NCBI GenBank assembly: GCA_013362315.1
Contig: JABFWL010000197.1
Span: forward strand, 1-43,402
Direction of reading: 5' to 3'
From: Catenulispora sp.
GTDB taxonomy: Bacteria; Actinomycetota; Actinomycetes; Streptomycetales; Catenulisporaceae
DNA: 43,402 nucleotides
Positions 22,779 through 29,895 of the stretch are shown piece by piece. Position 1 is the stretch's first letter. Every line of letters begins with the position of its first letter. The translations under genes were made by a program, and so were the position numbers. The notes below the pieces were generated by a model, which worked only from the letters and a program-made list of their open reading frames with translations, had not been told where the DNA came from and searched no databases.

Positions 22779-23599
22779 GTGCCCGCGCTCCCGGTGTCCA
22801 GCCGGGCGATCTGCTTGCGCACCCGGTCGATCAGCACAGCGTGGTCCACCGGCGGTTCGCCGAAGACGTTCACCTCGAAGAAGACGTCGCCCCGGAACCC
22901 GATGCCGCGCAGCCGGGCCTCGTGGGTGGCGGGGTCCATCGGGATGTCGTAGGCCTTCTCATCCGGGTAGCCCGGGATCGGGAACGCTTTCCACGTCGTG
23001 CCCGGACGGTCGCCGGTGAGCCACGCCTGCGCGCTGGCCGGGGTGGCGAACTGCAGCAGGCGCACCATCACGTGGTACTTGCCGTCGGCGGTCTGGTAGG
23101 CGCGCGTCGCGCCGCCTAGGTAGTGCAGCTGGTCTAGTTCTTTCAGGACGTCCGCGCTGCTTCCGTACCACTTGGAGACGGTGTCTTTGGTCAGCGGGTC
23201 GCCGTCGACGGTGCCGATCACCGAGGCGTCGGAGGGCACCGTCATGAGGAAGAAGCGGATGTCGCCGGTGTGGACGCCCTTGGAGACTTTGCCGGTGATC
23301 GTGGGGGTGGGTGTTGTGGGGGTGGGGGTGGGGGTTGGAGACGGCGAAGTGCTTGGGGTTGTGGGCGTCGGTGTCGGAGTTGGCACGGAAGTCAGCGAAC
23401 TCGCATCGACGGTTGGTGAACTGGACGCGGCACCGGCGGCTAGGGCGCCAGCCGAACCTGAACCTGAACCCGAAGACCCGTCCCGGCCCCACGCGACCAC
23501 GCCTCCGGCGGTTCCGCCCGCGATCAGCACCCAGCCCGCGGCGAGTGCCGCCACGGTTGCACGTCTGCGCCCCGCGCCGGGAATCCCCACTCCTGGCAC
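22775..23599 (-). CDS. Single-pass membrane protein with Thr-Pro stalk, first gene of paralogous cassette
   Basis: 274 residues. A short basic N-terminus and one membrane helix (about 14-37) are followed by a Gly/Ser linker and a Thr-Pro-rich stalk (about residues 70-100), which would lie outside the membrane, unlike the inner Pro-Glu arms of the third and fourth members. The outer domain has HTGDIRFFLMTVP and VMVRLLQFATPASAQAW, matching the shared motifs. GTG starts at 23599 or 23590 are possible; AAGGA lies very close to the first and at a better distance from the second. First gene of the four-gene unit, divergent from the alcohol dehydrogenase. Confidence 0.82.
   Translation of the reverse strand: MPGVGIPGAGRRRATVAALAAGWVLIAGGTAGGVVAWGRDGSSGSGSGSAGALAAGAASSSPTVDASSLTSVPTPTPTPTTPSTSPSPTPTPTPTTPTPTITGKVSKGVHTGDIRFFLMTVPSDASVIGTVDGDPLTKDTVSKWYGSSADVLKELDQLHYLGGATRAYQTADGKYHVMVRLLQFATPASAQAWLTGDRPGTTWKAFPIPGYPDEKAYDIPMDPATHEARLRGIGFRGDVFFEVNVFGEPPVDHAVLIDRVRKQIARLDTGSAGT
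23303..23334 (+). other. Potential G-quadruplex inside the cassette's first gene
   Basis: Five runs of three to five G on the plus strand, separated by loops of 1, 6, 1 and 1 bases. The plus strand is the template strand of the gene here, so a quadruplex could hinder transcription or replication. It encodes the Thr-Pro stalk. Confidence 0.6.
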
Positions 23600-23696
23600 T
23601 GTCCTTCACACCCCTGATTCAGCTGTTCCGCCACGAGAAAGCGATCTTCCCACCCCGCCGCCCTTGGCGAACGTATGAACCAGATCACGGTTGGGC

Positions 23697-23770
23697 CACG
23701 ATCTGTTGTACGGGCAAGACCTGCGCTGGGGGTCACGATCTGTACGGTGGGACAAGATCTGCACCGGACA
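23697..23770. repeat. 37-bp imperfect tandem repeat in a divergent promoter region
   Basis: CACGATCTG occurs at 23697-23705 and 23734-23742, and CAAGACCTGC / CAAGATCTGC at 23715-23724 and 23753-23762. A half-site in the opposite direction, CAGATC, is at 23681. The repeats lie in the 313-base gap between the cassette's first gene and the alcohol dehydrogenase; the rest of the gap shows no other clear element. Confidence 0.65.
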
Positions 23771-23912
23771 TATGGTCCACCGATCGGCGGCAGCCGCCAC
23801 CCGGGCGCGCCCGCCCGATTGCGCAGCCGTGCGCGCCGCGTCAGGGTGGGGAGGCGACGCACTCATACGTCCCTGGCCACCGCCCAGGGCCCGGCGGAAG
23901 GCGGAAGCCGCG

Positions 23913-24953
23913 ATGAAGGCCCTTCAGTACCCGGCGGTGGGCGCCGCCCCGGTGGTGGTCGACGTCGAGGACCCCGAGCCCGGGCCCGGCCAGGTGCTGC
24001 TGAAGGTCACCGCGGCCGGGGTGTGCCACTCGGACATCGCCGTGATGGGCATGCCGGCCTCAGCGTTGCGCTTTCCGCTCCCGCTGACCCTGGGCCACGA
24101 GGGCGCCGGCACTGTGGCCGCACTTGGCGAGGGCGCTACCGGCTTTGCCGTGGGGGACAGTGTGGCTGTGTATGGGCCGTGGGGCTGCGGCATGTGCCAT
24201 ATGTGCAGCCAGGGCAAGGAGAACTACTGCCTGCGCGCCGCCGAGCTGAAGATCTTCCCGCCGGGCCTTGGTGCGCCCGGCGCCATCGCTCAGTATCTGC
24301 TGGTCGACTCTCCGCGGCATCTGGTGCCGCTCGGCGACCTCGACCCGGTGCGCAGCGTGCCGCTGACGGATGCGGGGCTGACGCCGTATCACGCCATCAA
24401 GACGTCGCTGCCGAAGCTGGTCGGTGGGAGTACGGCGGTGGTGATCGGGAGTGGGGGGCTGGGGCACGTTGCCATTCAGCTGCTGCGCGCGCTTAGTCCG
24501 GCGCGTGTGGTGGCGTTGGATGTGGCGGCGGAGAAGCTGGAGTTGGCGAAGGAGGTGGGGGCGCACGAGGTGCTGATGTCTGATGACAAGGCTGCGGGCG
24601 CGGTGAAGGAGCTGACTGGTGGTGGCGGTGCCGAGGCGGTGTTCGACTTTGTGGGGGCGCCGGCGACGGTTGCTATTGCCTCGGCTTGTGCGGGGGTGGA
24701 GTCGGACGTCACGGTTGTTGGGATCGGGGGTGGAATTGCGCAGGTGGGGTTTGGGGTCACGCCGTATGACGCGGCGTTTCGGGCGCCGTATTGGGGGAGT
24801 CGGGCTGAGTTGATTGAGGTGTTGGATTTGGCGCGGGGTGGGGCGGTGGCGGTGCAGGTGGAGACTTACGGTTTGGATGAGGCGCCGAAGGCTTATGAGC
24901 GGTTGCATGGGGGGCAGGTGCGGGGGCGGGCGGTTATTGTGCCGAATGATTGA
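23913..24953 (+). CDS. Zinc-dependent NAD(P) alcohol dehydrogenase
   Basis: 346 residues, medium-chain dehydrogenase/reductase family. Catalytic-zinc ligands C38 (GVCHSD) and H62-E63 (LGHEGAG), the structural-zinc cysteines C92, C95, C98 and C106, and the cofactor loop VIGSGGLGHVAIQLL are all present. An acidic residue (VALDVAAEK) follows the second strand of the Rossmann fold, which favours NAD over NADP. Interconverts alcohols and aldehydes or ketones; the substrate is not visible. I start it at the ATG at 23913, because the frame continues upstream only through repetitive sequence. The 3' half is markedly G- and T-rich at third positions compared with the 5' half. Confidence 0.92.
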   Translation: MKALQYPAVGAAPVVVDVEDPEPGPGQVLLKVTAAGVCHSDIAVMGMPASALRFPLPLTLGHEGAGTVAALGEGATGFAVGDSVAVYGPWGCGMCHMCSQGKENYCLRAAELKIFPPGLGAPGAIAQYLLVDSPRHLVPLGDLDPVRSVPLTDAGLTPYHAIKTSLPKLVGGSTAVVIGSGGLGHVAIQLLRALSPARVVALDVAAEKLELAKEVGAHEVLMSDDKAAGAVKELTGGGGAEAVFDFVGAPATVAIASACAGVESDVTVVGIGGGIAQVGFGVTPYDAAFRAPYWGSRAELIEVLDLARGGAVAVQVETYGLDEAPKAYERLHGGQVRGRAVIVPND

Positions 24954-24980
24954 TGCCGAAGGACTGATGCTGAGCGGCTG

Positions 24981-25811
24981 ATGTCGAGCGGACTGGACCA
25001 TACTGCTGGGGTGAATACTGCTGGGGTGAGTGGATCGATCATCAACCCCAGCCGGCCACCTGCGGTGGCGGCGGACTCTGACGCTGAGGCGGCGGTCCGC
25101 GACGCGAATCCGCAGTATGTCCTGCCGCTCGTGGTCCGTATTGAGCGTGGTGCGCCGCCGCAACGCACCGATGCTTTGGAGACGGCGGCGCGAGCCGTGC
25201 TCACCTTTCTCGCCGACCCCCGCTCCACCGAGCCCGACGGCGAGTGGACGCCGCTCGTTGAGGCTTGGAGTGACGGCCGTATTCGAAAGGTGGTGCGGCG
25301 GGCGCGGGGTGCTGAGTGGACCCGGGCTGAGGCGCTGCCCGGTATCACTGTCATTGGTACTGGAGCCGGGACCGACACCTACGCCGACAAGCGCCCCGAG
25401 CCGGCCCAGGTGCGCGTCTTCCCGCCGGTGCCTCTCGACGGCTGGCCCAAAGACCTTGCACGCCTCCAGGTCTCTGGCACTGACCTCACGGATGCCGAGC
25501 CGCCCGCGCACGTTAAGGCCGGATCCCAGCCGGTTCTGTGGCTCAATCCTGACTTGGAGATGACCGCTGGCAAGGCCATGGCTCAGGTGGGACACGCTGC
25601 TCAGCTCGCGTGGTGGCGGCTGACCGAGGGGCAGCGCAAGGCCTGGGCTGCTGAGGGCTTCGGCCTCGCCGTCCGCGTCGCGACGCGGGAGGACTGGCCG
25701 GTGCTCGTTGGCTCTGGGCGACCGGTGGTGCGCGATGCTGGCTTTACCGAGGTTGCGCCGGGTTCGTGTACCGCGGTCGCGGATCTGCCGGTGCTTGGCG
25801 TAGGCGGCTAG
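24981..25811 (+). CDS. Peptidyl-tRNA hydrolase Pth2-like protein
   Basis: Up to 276 residues. The C-terminal part matches the Pth2 fold: WLNPDLEMTAGKAMAQVGHAA near residue 190 resembles the Pth2 G-K-x-x-A-Q-x-x-H-A active-site motif, and DAGFTEVAPGSCT near the end resembles the conserved D-A-G-x-T-x-x-x-x-G-x-x-T. Pth2 releases tRNA from stalled peptidyl-tRNA in archaea and eukaryotes; here an N-terminal region of about 175 residues of unknown role is added, so the substrate is uncertain. The start is not fixed: ATG 24981, GTG 25011 and GTG 25026 are in frame, and the last two fall in a 15-bp repeat. Confidence 0.78.
   Translation: MSSGLDHTAGVNTAGVSGSIINPSRPPAVAADSDAEAAVRDANPQYVLPLVVRIERGAPPQRTDALETAARAVLTFLADPRSTEPDGEWTPLVEAWSDGRIRKVVRRARGAEWTRAEALPGITVIGTGAGTDTYADKRPEPAQVRVFPPVPLDGWPKDLARLQVSGTDLTDAEPPAHVKAGSQPVLWLNPDLEMTAGKAMAQVGHAAQLAWWRLTEGQRKAWAAEGFGLAVRVATREDWPVLVGSGRPVVRDAGFTEVAPGSCTAVADLPVLGVGG
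25001..25030 (+). repeat. 15-bp tandem duplication at the Pth2-like start
   Basis: TACTGCTGGGGTGA is at 25001-25014 and 25016-25029. Each copy carries an in-frame GTG preceded by CTGGG, so the duplication may have duplicated the start site. Confidence 0.75.
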
Positions 25812-26117
25812 CTGTTGGGGGTGGGTAAAGGCGATTTTTACGAAGCGCGGGTGTATGCGGCCTCGTGGTTCGTGGTGAGAGTCGGTCGTTCGGCTGGCGG
25901 TCGTGGTGTGCACGGGCCCGGCACCGGTGGGTCCTCCTTCGCTGGCGGTCGGTGGGGTGGCTGGCTCTCGGTCAAAGTCAAAAGCAAGTCAAGAGCTTGA
26001 TGAAGAGCCGGCGCCTTCAGCGGGGGCCTCGGTTCCCTCGGGGAACTGGCGCGAGTCCATCGGGGGGCTGGGCCGGGCGCGGCGGCTGCGGTTCGTGGGG
26101 TGGGCGGTTCGGTCCCC

Positions 26118-26272
26118 TCGGCGGCGGTCAGGTGGGCGGCGGCGCGGCGAGGCTTCGCGAGTCGGCTGGCGGTCAGGTGGGCGGAGGTGTGGCGGGGCTT
26201 CGTCGGCTCGGCGGCGGTCGGGCGGTTGGAAGCGCGGCGGGGCTCTGCGATTCGGCTGCCGGTGGGGCGGGT
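26118..26272. repeat. Degenerate 44-46-bp minisatellite upstream of the cyclophilin gene
   Basis: Units beginning TCGGC(G/T)GGCGGTCAGG-like at 26118, 26162, 26208 and 26252 (last one partial). They fill the centre of the 540-base gap between the Pth2-like gene and the cyclophilin; the remainder of the gap is G-rich with no recognisable gene. Long open frames cross it, but their proteins are Gly/Arg low complexity and I do not regard them as genes. Confidence 0.6.
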
Positions 26273-26350
26273 GCCACTCGCGCGTTTACCATCCGGCTCG
26301 TTCTGGGAAACACCAAGCGTCCTGACCAACCTCTCAGGGAGCTGAAATTC

Positions 26351-27106
26351 ATGCGGATACCCCGCTTTACCAGTAGGGCTGGGCGGCTGGCGGTTGCTGC
26401 CGGGCTGTTGTTCGGTCTGAGTGTCACTGTTGCTGCCAGTGCTGGTGCGTCTGGCGGTGCTGAGCCGGTGCGGCCTGGGCATGCCACGGTGGTTGCCGAT
26501 GGGGGTGGCGTGGTGGGTCGCGCTGCTGTCAGTAGTGCTGCTGACCCGTGCGGTTATGTGCCGGCTGTTCCGGCTGATCGGTTCAAGGGCATTCCGCAGT
26601 TTGATGCGGTGAAGGCGGCGCAGCCCTACACGGTGACGTTCCATACGCCCCAGGGGGACATCACCGTCAAGGCGCTGACTGCGGCGGCGCCGTGTACCAC
26701 CTACTCGTTCCGCTACCTCATCGAGCACGACTACTATGACGGGACGCACTGTCATCGGCTTACCACTCAGCGGCTGTGGGTGCTGCAGTGTGGGGACCCG
26801 ACTGGTACCGGCAGCGGTGGGCCTGGGTACTCGTTCAACGATGAGAACCTGGCTGGTGCCACGTATCCGGCGGGGACTGTGGCGATGGCTAATGCCGGGC
26901 CGAACACTAATGGCAGCCAGTTCTTCTTCACGTGGAAGGACACCAAGTTGCGGCCGAATTACACCCCTTTCGGGGTGGTCGTCGGTGGCATGGATGTGCT
27001 GCAGAAGATCGCTGCTGATGGAGAGGACGACCAGAACGCAGCTGGGGACGGGTACCCGAACGACTACGTGGTCTTCCATAGCGTGCACATTCACCCGCGC
27101 TGGTAG
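26351..27106 (+). CDS. Secreted cyclophilin-type peptidyl-prolyl isomerase
   Basis: 251 residues. ATG at 26351 with AGGGAG ten bases upstream; a longer in-frame opening exists but runs through the minisatellite. A signal peptide (RAGRLAVAAGLLFGLSVTVAASAGA) exports it. The cyclophilin domain starts near residue 90 with YTVTFHTPQGDITVKAL, followed by FNDENLAGATYPAGTVAMANAGPNTNGSQFF (catalytic region) and FGVVVGGMDVLQKIA. The first catalytic stretch reads YYDGTHCHRLTT rather than the usual F-H-R, so the arginine is kept but its neighbours differ. Assists folding of exported proteins. A strong terminator follows. Confidence 0.9.
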   Translation: MRIPRFTSRAGRLAVAAGLLFGLSVTVAASAGASGGAEPVRPGHATVVADGGGVVGRAAVSSAADPCGYVPAVPADRFKGIPQFDAVKAAQPYTVTFHTPQGDITVKALTAAAPCTTYSFRYLIEHDYYDGTHCHRLTTQRLWVLQCGDPTGTGSGGPGYSFNDENLAGATYPAGTVAMANAGPNTNGSQFFFTWKDTKLRPNYTPFGVVVGGMDVLQKIAADGEDDQNAAGDGYPNDYVVFHSVHIHPRW

Positions 27107-27133
27107 AGCTTTTCGGTTTCGCATCAGTTCGGT

Positions 27134-27159
27134 GGCCGTCGGATTTCCGGCGGCCTTTT
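27134..27159 (+). terminator. Rho-independent terminator of the cyclophilin gene
   Basis: A 9-bp stem with one G-U pair (27134-27142 with 27147-27155), ATTT loop and a TTTT tract, with a further CTTTTTGG after it. The most classical terminator in the window. Confidence 0.88.
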
Positions 27160-27229
27160 GCTTTTTGGTTGAACCTTCTCGGATTCCAGGCGGGGGTGCT
27201 CCGGAATGCGAGACACTTTCGGGCGGTCG

Positions 27230-27258
27230 TTGACGGCGGCCCTTTGCGCTGTCACTCT
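27230..27258 (+). promoter_or_regulatory. Promoter of the ssu operon
   Basis: TTGACG (27230-27235), 17 bases, then CACTCT (27253-27258), a weak but acceptable -10 (A and T at the key positions). The expected start, seven or eight bases on, falls on the ATG of the leader peptide at 27266, so the leader is probably translated from a leaderless mRNA. Confidence 0.6.
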
Positions 27259-27265
27259 CAGTGCT

Positions 27266-27349
27266 ATGAACCCGAGCCGGCTCCTTGTGGCTCGCCGTCA
27301 CGTCGATCTGCGGCGGACCGCGAGCGCCATCTGTCGCTGCGGCTTCTAG
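27266..27349 (+). CDS. Cysteine-type leader peptide of the ssu operon (27 residues)
   Basis: The small frame begins MNPSRLLVARRHVDLRR and ends SAICRCGF before TAG. It contains the RRHVDL...SA-x-C core of the short actinobacterial leader peptides found before sulfur-assimilation genes, where ribosome stalling on Cys codons near the end couples cysteine supply to downstream expression. Here two Cys codons (TGT and TGC) lie four and two codons before the last sense codon. There is no ribosome site, and the promoter start falls on the ATG, as expected for a leaderless leader. Position, sequence and the operon that follows agree; attenuation itself is inferred. Confidence 0.85.
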   Translation: MNPSRLLVARRHVDLRRTASAICRCGF

Positions 27350-27482
27350 TCTTCGCCGGTTCCGGCCCTTTCATCGCTTCGGCAAAGCCGCTGTTGCGTT
27401 TTCTCAGTTCGGCTGCACCGAGAATGCCTGCACTGACAGCACACTGACAATCTGCCGCACCCATTTTTGCTTTACCCTTTTT
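27350..27482 (+). promoter_or_regulatory. Probable attenuator region between leader peptide and ssuE
   Basis: This 130-base untranslated stretch carries a GCCGG-TT-CCGGC palindrome just after the leader stop, and two mutually exclusive short pairings: CGGC (27380-27383) with GCCG (27387-27390), or AGCCG (27386-27390) with CGGCT (27410-27414). It ends at the ribosome site GAGGAG of ssuE. The switching model is a guess from these pairings. Confidence 0.5.
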
Positions 27483-27495
27483 GAGGAGCTTCGGC

Positions 27496-28074
27496 ATGCC
27501 CACCATTCTGGCTGTCTCCGGCAGCCCGTCGACGACGTCCCGCACCGCGTCGGCCACCGATCACGCACTGGCGCTGTTGCGGGCGCAAGGCCATACCGTG
27601 TCGCATGTCGCCGTCCGCGATCTGCCGGCCGGCGATCTGCTCTCCGGCTTCCGTGACACGCCGGCGCTGTGGAGCGCCGGCGACGCGGTCGCGCAGGCGG
27701 ACGGCATCGTCATAGCCACGCCGGTATACAAGGCTTCCTACACCGGGCTGCTCAAGGCGTTCCTCGACCTGCTGCCGGAGAACGCGCTGGCCGGCAAGGT
27801 GGTCCTGCCGCTGGTCACCGGGGGGACGATCGGGCATCTGCTGACCATCGACTACGCGCTGCGGCCGGTGCTGACCGCGCTCGGCGCCGACCATGTGGTG
27901 CAGGGCCGGTTCCTGCTCGACTCCGACATCATCCGCGGCGAGGCCGGCGGCACCCGGCTCACCGCCGAGGCCGAGCGCCGGCTGGCGGACTCGGTGGCCG
28001 CGTTCACCGCCGCGCTGGACCGTCGTGCGGCCGCCGCCCCGGCGCTGAAGCTGGTCGCGGGGGCGGCGAGATGA
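27496..28074 (+). CDS. ssuE: NADPH-dependent FMN reductase (SsuE-like)
   Basis: 192 residues. Supplies reduced FMN to the flavin monooxygenase encoded at the end of the operon. The flavodoxin-like fold shows VSGSPSTTSRT (phosphate loop), ATPVYKASYTGLLKAFLDLLP and LVTGGTIGHLL, all typical of SsuE/MsuE reductases. I start at the ATG at 27496, seven bases after GAGGAG; a TTG at 27481 in frame would precede the ribosome site. Its stop overlaps the ssuA start as ATGA. Confidence 0.92.
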   Translation: MPTILAVSGSPSTTSRTASATDHALALLRAQGHTVSHVAVRDLPAGDLLSGFRDTPALWSAGDAVAQADGIVIATPVYKASYTGLLKAFLDLLPENALAGKVVLPLVTGGTIGHLLTIDYALRPVLTALGADHVVQGRFLLDSDIIRGEAGGTRLTAEAERRLADSVAAFTAALDRRAAAAPALKLVAGAAR

Positions 28075-29081
28075 CCGCCACCAGCAGACGCGGCTTCCTG
28101 GGACTGGTCGGGGCCGCCGCGCTGACCACCGCCTGCGGCGCCTCCGGCAAGGGCGCCGGCAAGACCACCAAGCTGCGTTATCAGGGCAACGCCGGATCCG
28201 TCACCCTGCCCGAGCTGGCGGCCGACCTCGGATATCTGGGCACTGTCACCCTGCAGTGGGTCGGCAACACCACCAGCGGCCCGCAGGACATCCAGTCGGC
28301 GGCCACCGGTCAGACCGACTTCGGGGGCGCGTTCAACGGCGCCGTCGCCAAGCTCCACGCCGCCGGCGCCCCGATCACCGCTGTCATCAGCTACTACGGC
28401 GTCGACAAGGACTCCTACAACGGCTACTACACCCTGGCCGACAGTCCCATCTCCGGGGCGAGCGACCTGTTCGGCAAGAAGGTCGGCATGAACACGCTCG
28501 GCGCGCACTACGAAGCCGTGCTGGACATCTACCTCAACCGCAACGGCGTCACCGGTGACGCGGTGAAGAAGGTGGAGCCGCTGGTGGTGCCGCCGGTCAA
28601 CACCGAGCAGACCTTGCGCGCCCGGCAGATCGACGTCGGCTGCCTCGGCGGCATCCTGCGGGACAAGGCGCTCGCCGCCGGCGGCATCAAGCCGCTGTTC
28701 TCCGACTATGACCTGCTCGGCGAGTTCAGTGCCGGCACGTATGTGTTCCGCAACGACTTCATCGCGAAGAACCCTGAGACCGTCACCACCTTCACCACCG
28801 GCGTGGCCAAGGCCATCGAGTGGGCCCGCACCACGCCGCGCGACCAGGTCGTCGACCGCTTCACGAAGATCGTGCAGGCCCGCGGCCGCAACGAGGACAC
28901 CGCCACCCTGAAGTACTTCAAGTCCTTCGGGGTGGCCGGGACCGGCGGCGTGATCGCCGAGAAGGAGCTGACCACGTGGATCACCTGGCTGGAGCAGCAG
29001 GGCCAGATCCCGGCGGGCAAGGTCAAGGCCTCGGCCGTCTACACCAACAAGTTCAACCCCTTCGCGAAGGGAGGGTCCTGA
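28071..29081 (+). CDS. ssuA: Sulfonate/aliphatic-sulfur ABC transporter binding lipoprotein (SsuA-like)
   Basis: 336 residues. The N-terminus carries a twin-arginine-type motif (SRRGFLGL) and a lipobox ending TTAC (about residue 20), so it is probably folded before export and lipid-anchored. The rest is the SsuA/TauA-type periplasmic-binding fold (LRYQGNAGS, QSAATGQTDFGGAF, GKKVGMNTLGAHYEAV). It captures organosulfur compounds for the SsuBC transporter. Translationally coupled to ssuE. Exact ligand not known. Confidence 0.88.
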   Translation: MTATSRRGFLGLVGAAALTTACGASGKGAGKTTKLRYQGNAGSVTLPELAADLGYLGTVTLQWVGNTTSGPQDIQSAATGQTDFGGAFNGAVAKLHAAGAPITAVISYYGVDKDSYNGYYTLADSPISGASDLFGKKVGMNTLGAHYEAVLDIYLNRNGVTGDAVKKVEPLVVPPVNTEQTLRARQIDVGCLGGILRDKALAAGGIKPLFSDYDLLGEFSAGTYVFRNDFIAKNPETVTTFTTGVAKAIEWARTTPRDQVVDRFTKIVQARGRNEDTATLKYFKSFGVAGTGGVIAEKELTTWITWLEQQGQIPAGKVKASAVYTNKFNPFAKGGS

Positions 29082-29082
29082 C

Positions 29083-29895
29083 ATGACCGCGATCCGCCTG
29101 GACGGACTGGGCAAAACCTTCCCGGTCCGCGGCGGCGACACCTTCACCGCCCTGGACGGCGTCGACCTGGAGGTCGCGGACGGCGAGTTCCTGGTCGTCG
29201 TCGGCCCCAGCGGCTGCGGCAAGTCGACGCTGCTGGATCTGATCAGCGGCCTGACGAAGCCGACGGCCGGCCGGGTCCTGCTGGACGGGACGCCGGTCAC
29301 CGGCCCCGGCCTGGACCGCACCACCGTCTTCCAGCAGTACGCGCTGCTGCCGTGGCGCACCGCGCAGCGCAACGTCGAGTTCGCCCTGGAGGCCCGGCCG
29401 CGGCTGGACCGGCTCGGCCGCAAGGCGCGCGCCGAGCAGGCGCGCGAGCACTTGGCGCTGGTCGGCCTCAGCGGCTTCGAGGACCGCTATCCGCACGAGC
29501 TCTCCGGCGGCATGCGCCAGCGCGTCGCCATCGCCCGCGCGCTGGCGTCCGACCCGAAGGTGCTGCTGATGGACGAGCCGTTCGCGGCTCTGGACGCGCA
29601 GACCCGCGACGGTCTGCAGGAGGAGTTGCTGCGGATCTGGCAGCGGACCGGCACCACCGTGGTCTTCATCACCCACGGCATCGACGAGGCGGTGTTCCTC
29701 GGGCAGCGCGTCGCGGTCATGACGTCCCGGCCGGGGCAGATCAAGGAACTGGTCCAGGTGCGCCTCGGCGACCGGACGGCCGAGGCCGACGTGCGCTCCA
29801 GTCCGGAGTTCGCCGCCTACCGGCACGAAGTGTGGAGCCTGCTGCGCGACGAGGTGACGGTGGGCAGGGACAGGGAGGTCGTTTCCGTTGGCTGA
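29083..29895 (+). CDS. ssuB: ABC transporter ATP-binding protein (SsuB-like)
   Basis: 270 residues. Walker A GPSGCGKST (about residue 43), Q-loop QQYALLPW, signature LSGGMRQR, Walker B LLMDEPFAALD and H-loop FITHG are complete. Energises uptake through SsuC. Starts one base after the ssuA stop, and its end overlaps the ssuC start by eight bases. Confidence 0.94.
   Translation: MTAIRLDGLGKTFPVRGGDTFTALDGVDLEVADGEFLVVVGPSGCGKSTLLDLISGLTKPTAGRVLLDGTPVTGPGLDRTTVFQQYALLPWRTAQRNVEFALEARPRLDRLGRKARAEQAREHLALVGLSGFEDRYPHELSGGMRQRVAIARALASDPKVLLMDEPFAALDAQTRDGLQEELLRIWQRTGTTVVFITHGIDEAVFLGQRVAVMTSRPGQIKELVQVRLGDRTAEADVRSSPEFAAYRHEVWSLLRDEVTVGRDREVVSVG

Noticed and set aside
23691-23912. N-terminal extension of the alcohol dehydrogenase from an upstream ATG
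   Set aside because: The extra 74 residues come from the 37-bp repeats and a low-complexity Arg/Ala stretch; the family N-terminus begins exactly at 23913.
24060-25913. A 617-codon minus-strand frame opposite the dehydrogenase and the Pth2-like gene
   Set aside because: It crosses two genes with recognised active sites, and its translation shows no domain or start signal.
26118-26272. CRISPR-like array
   Set aside because: The units are degenerate along their full length, with no conserved repeat and unique spacers, and there are no cas genes.
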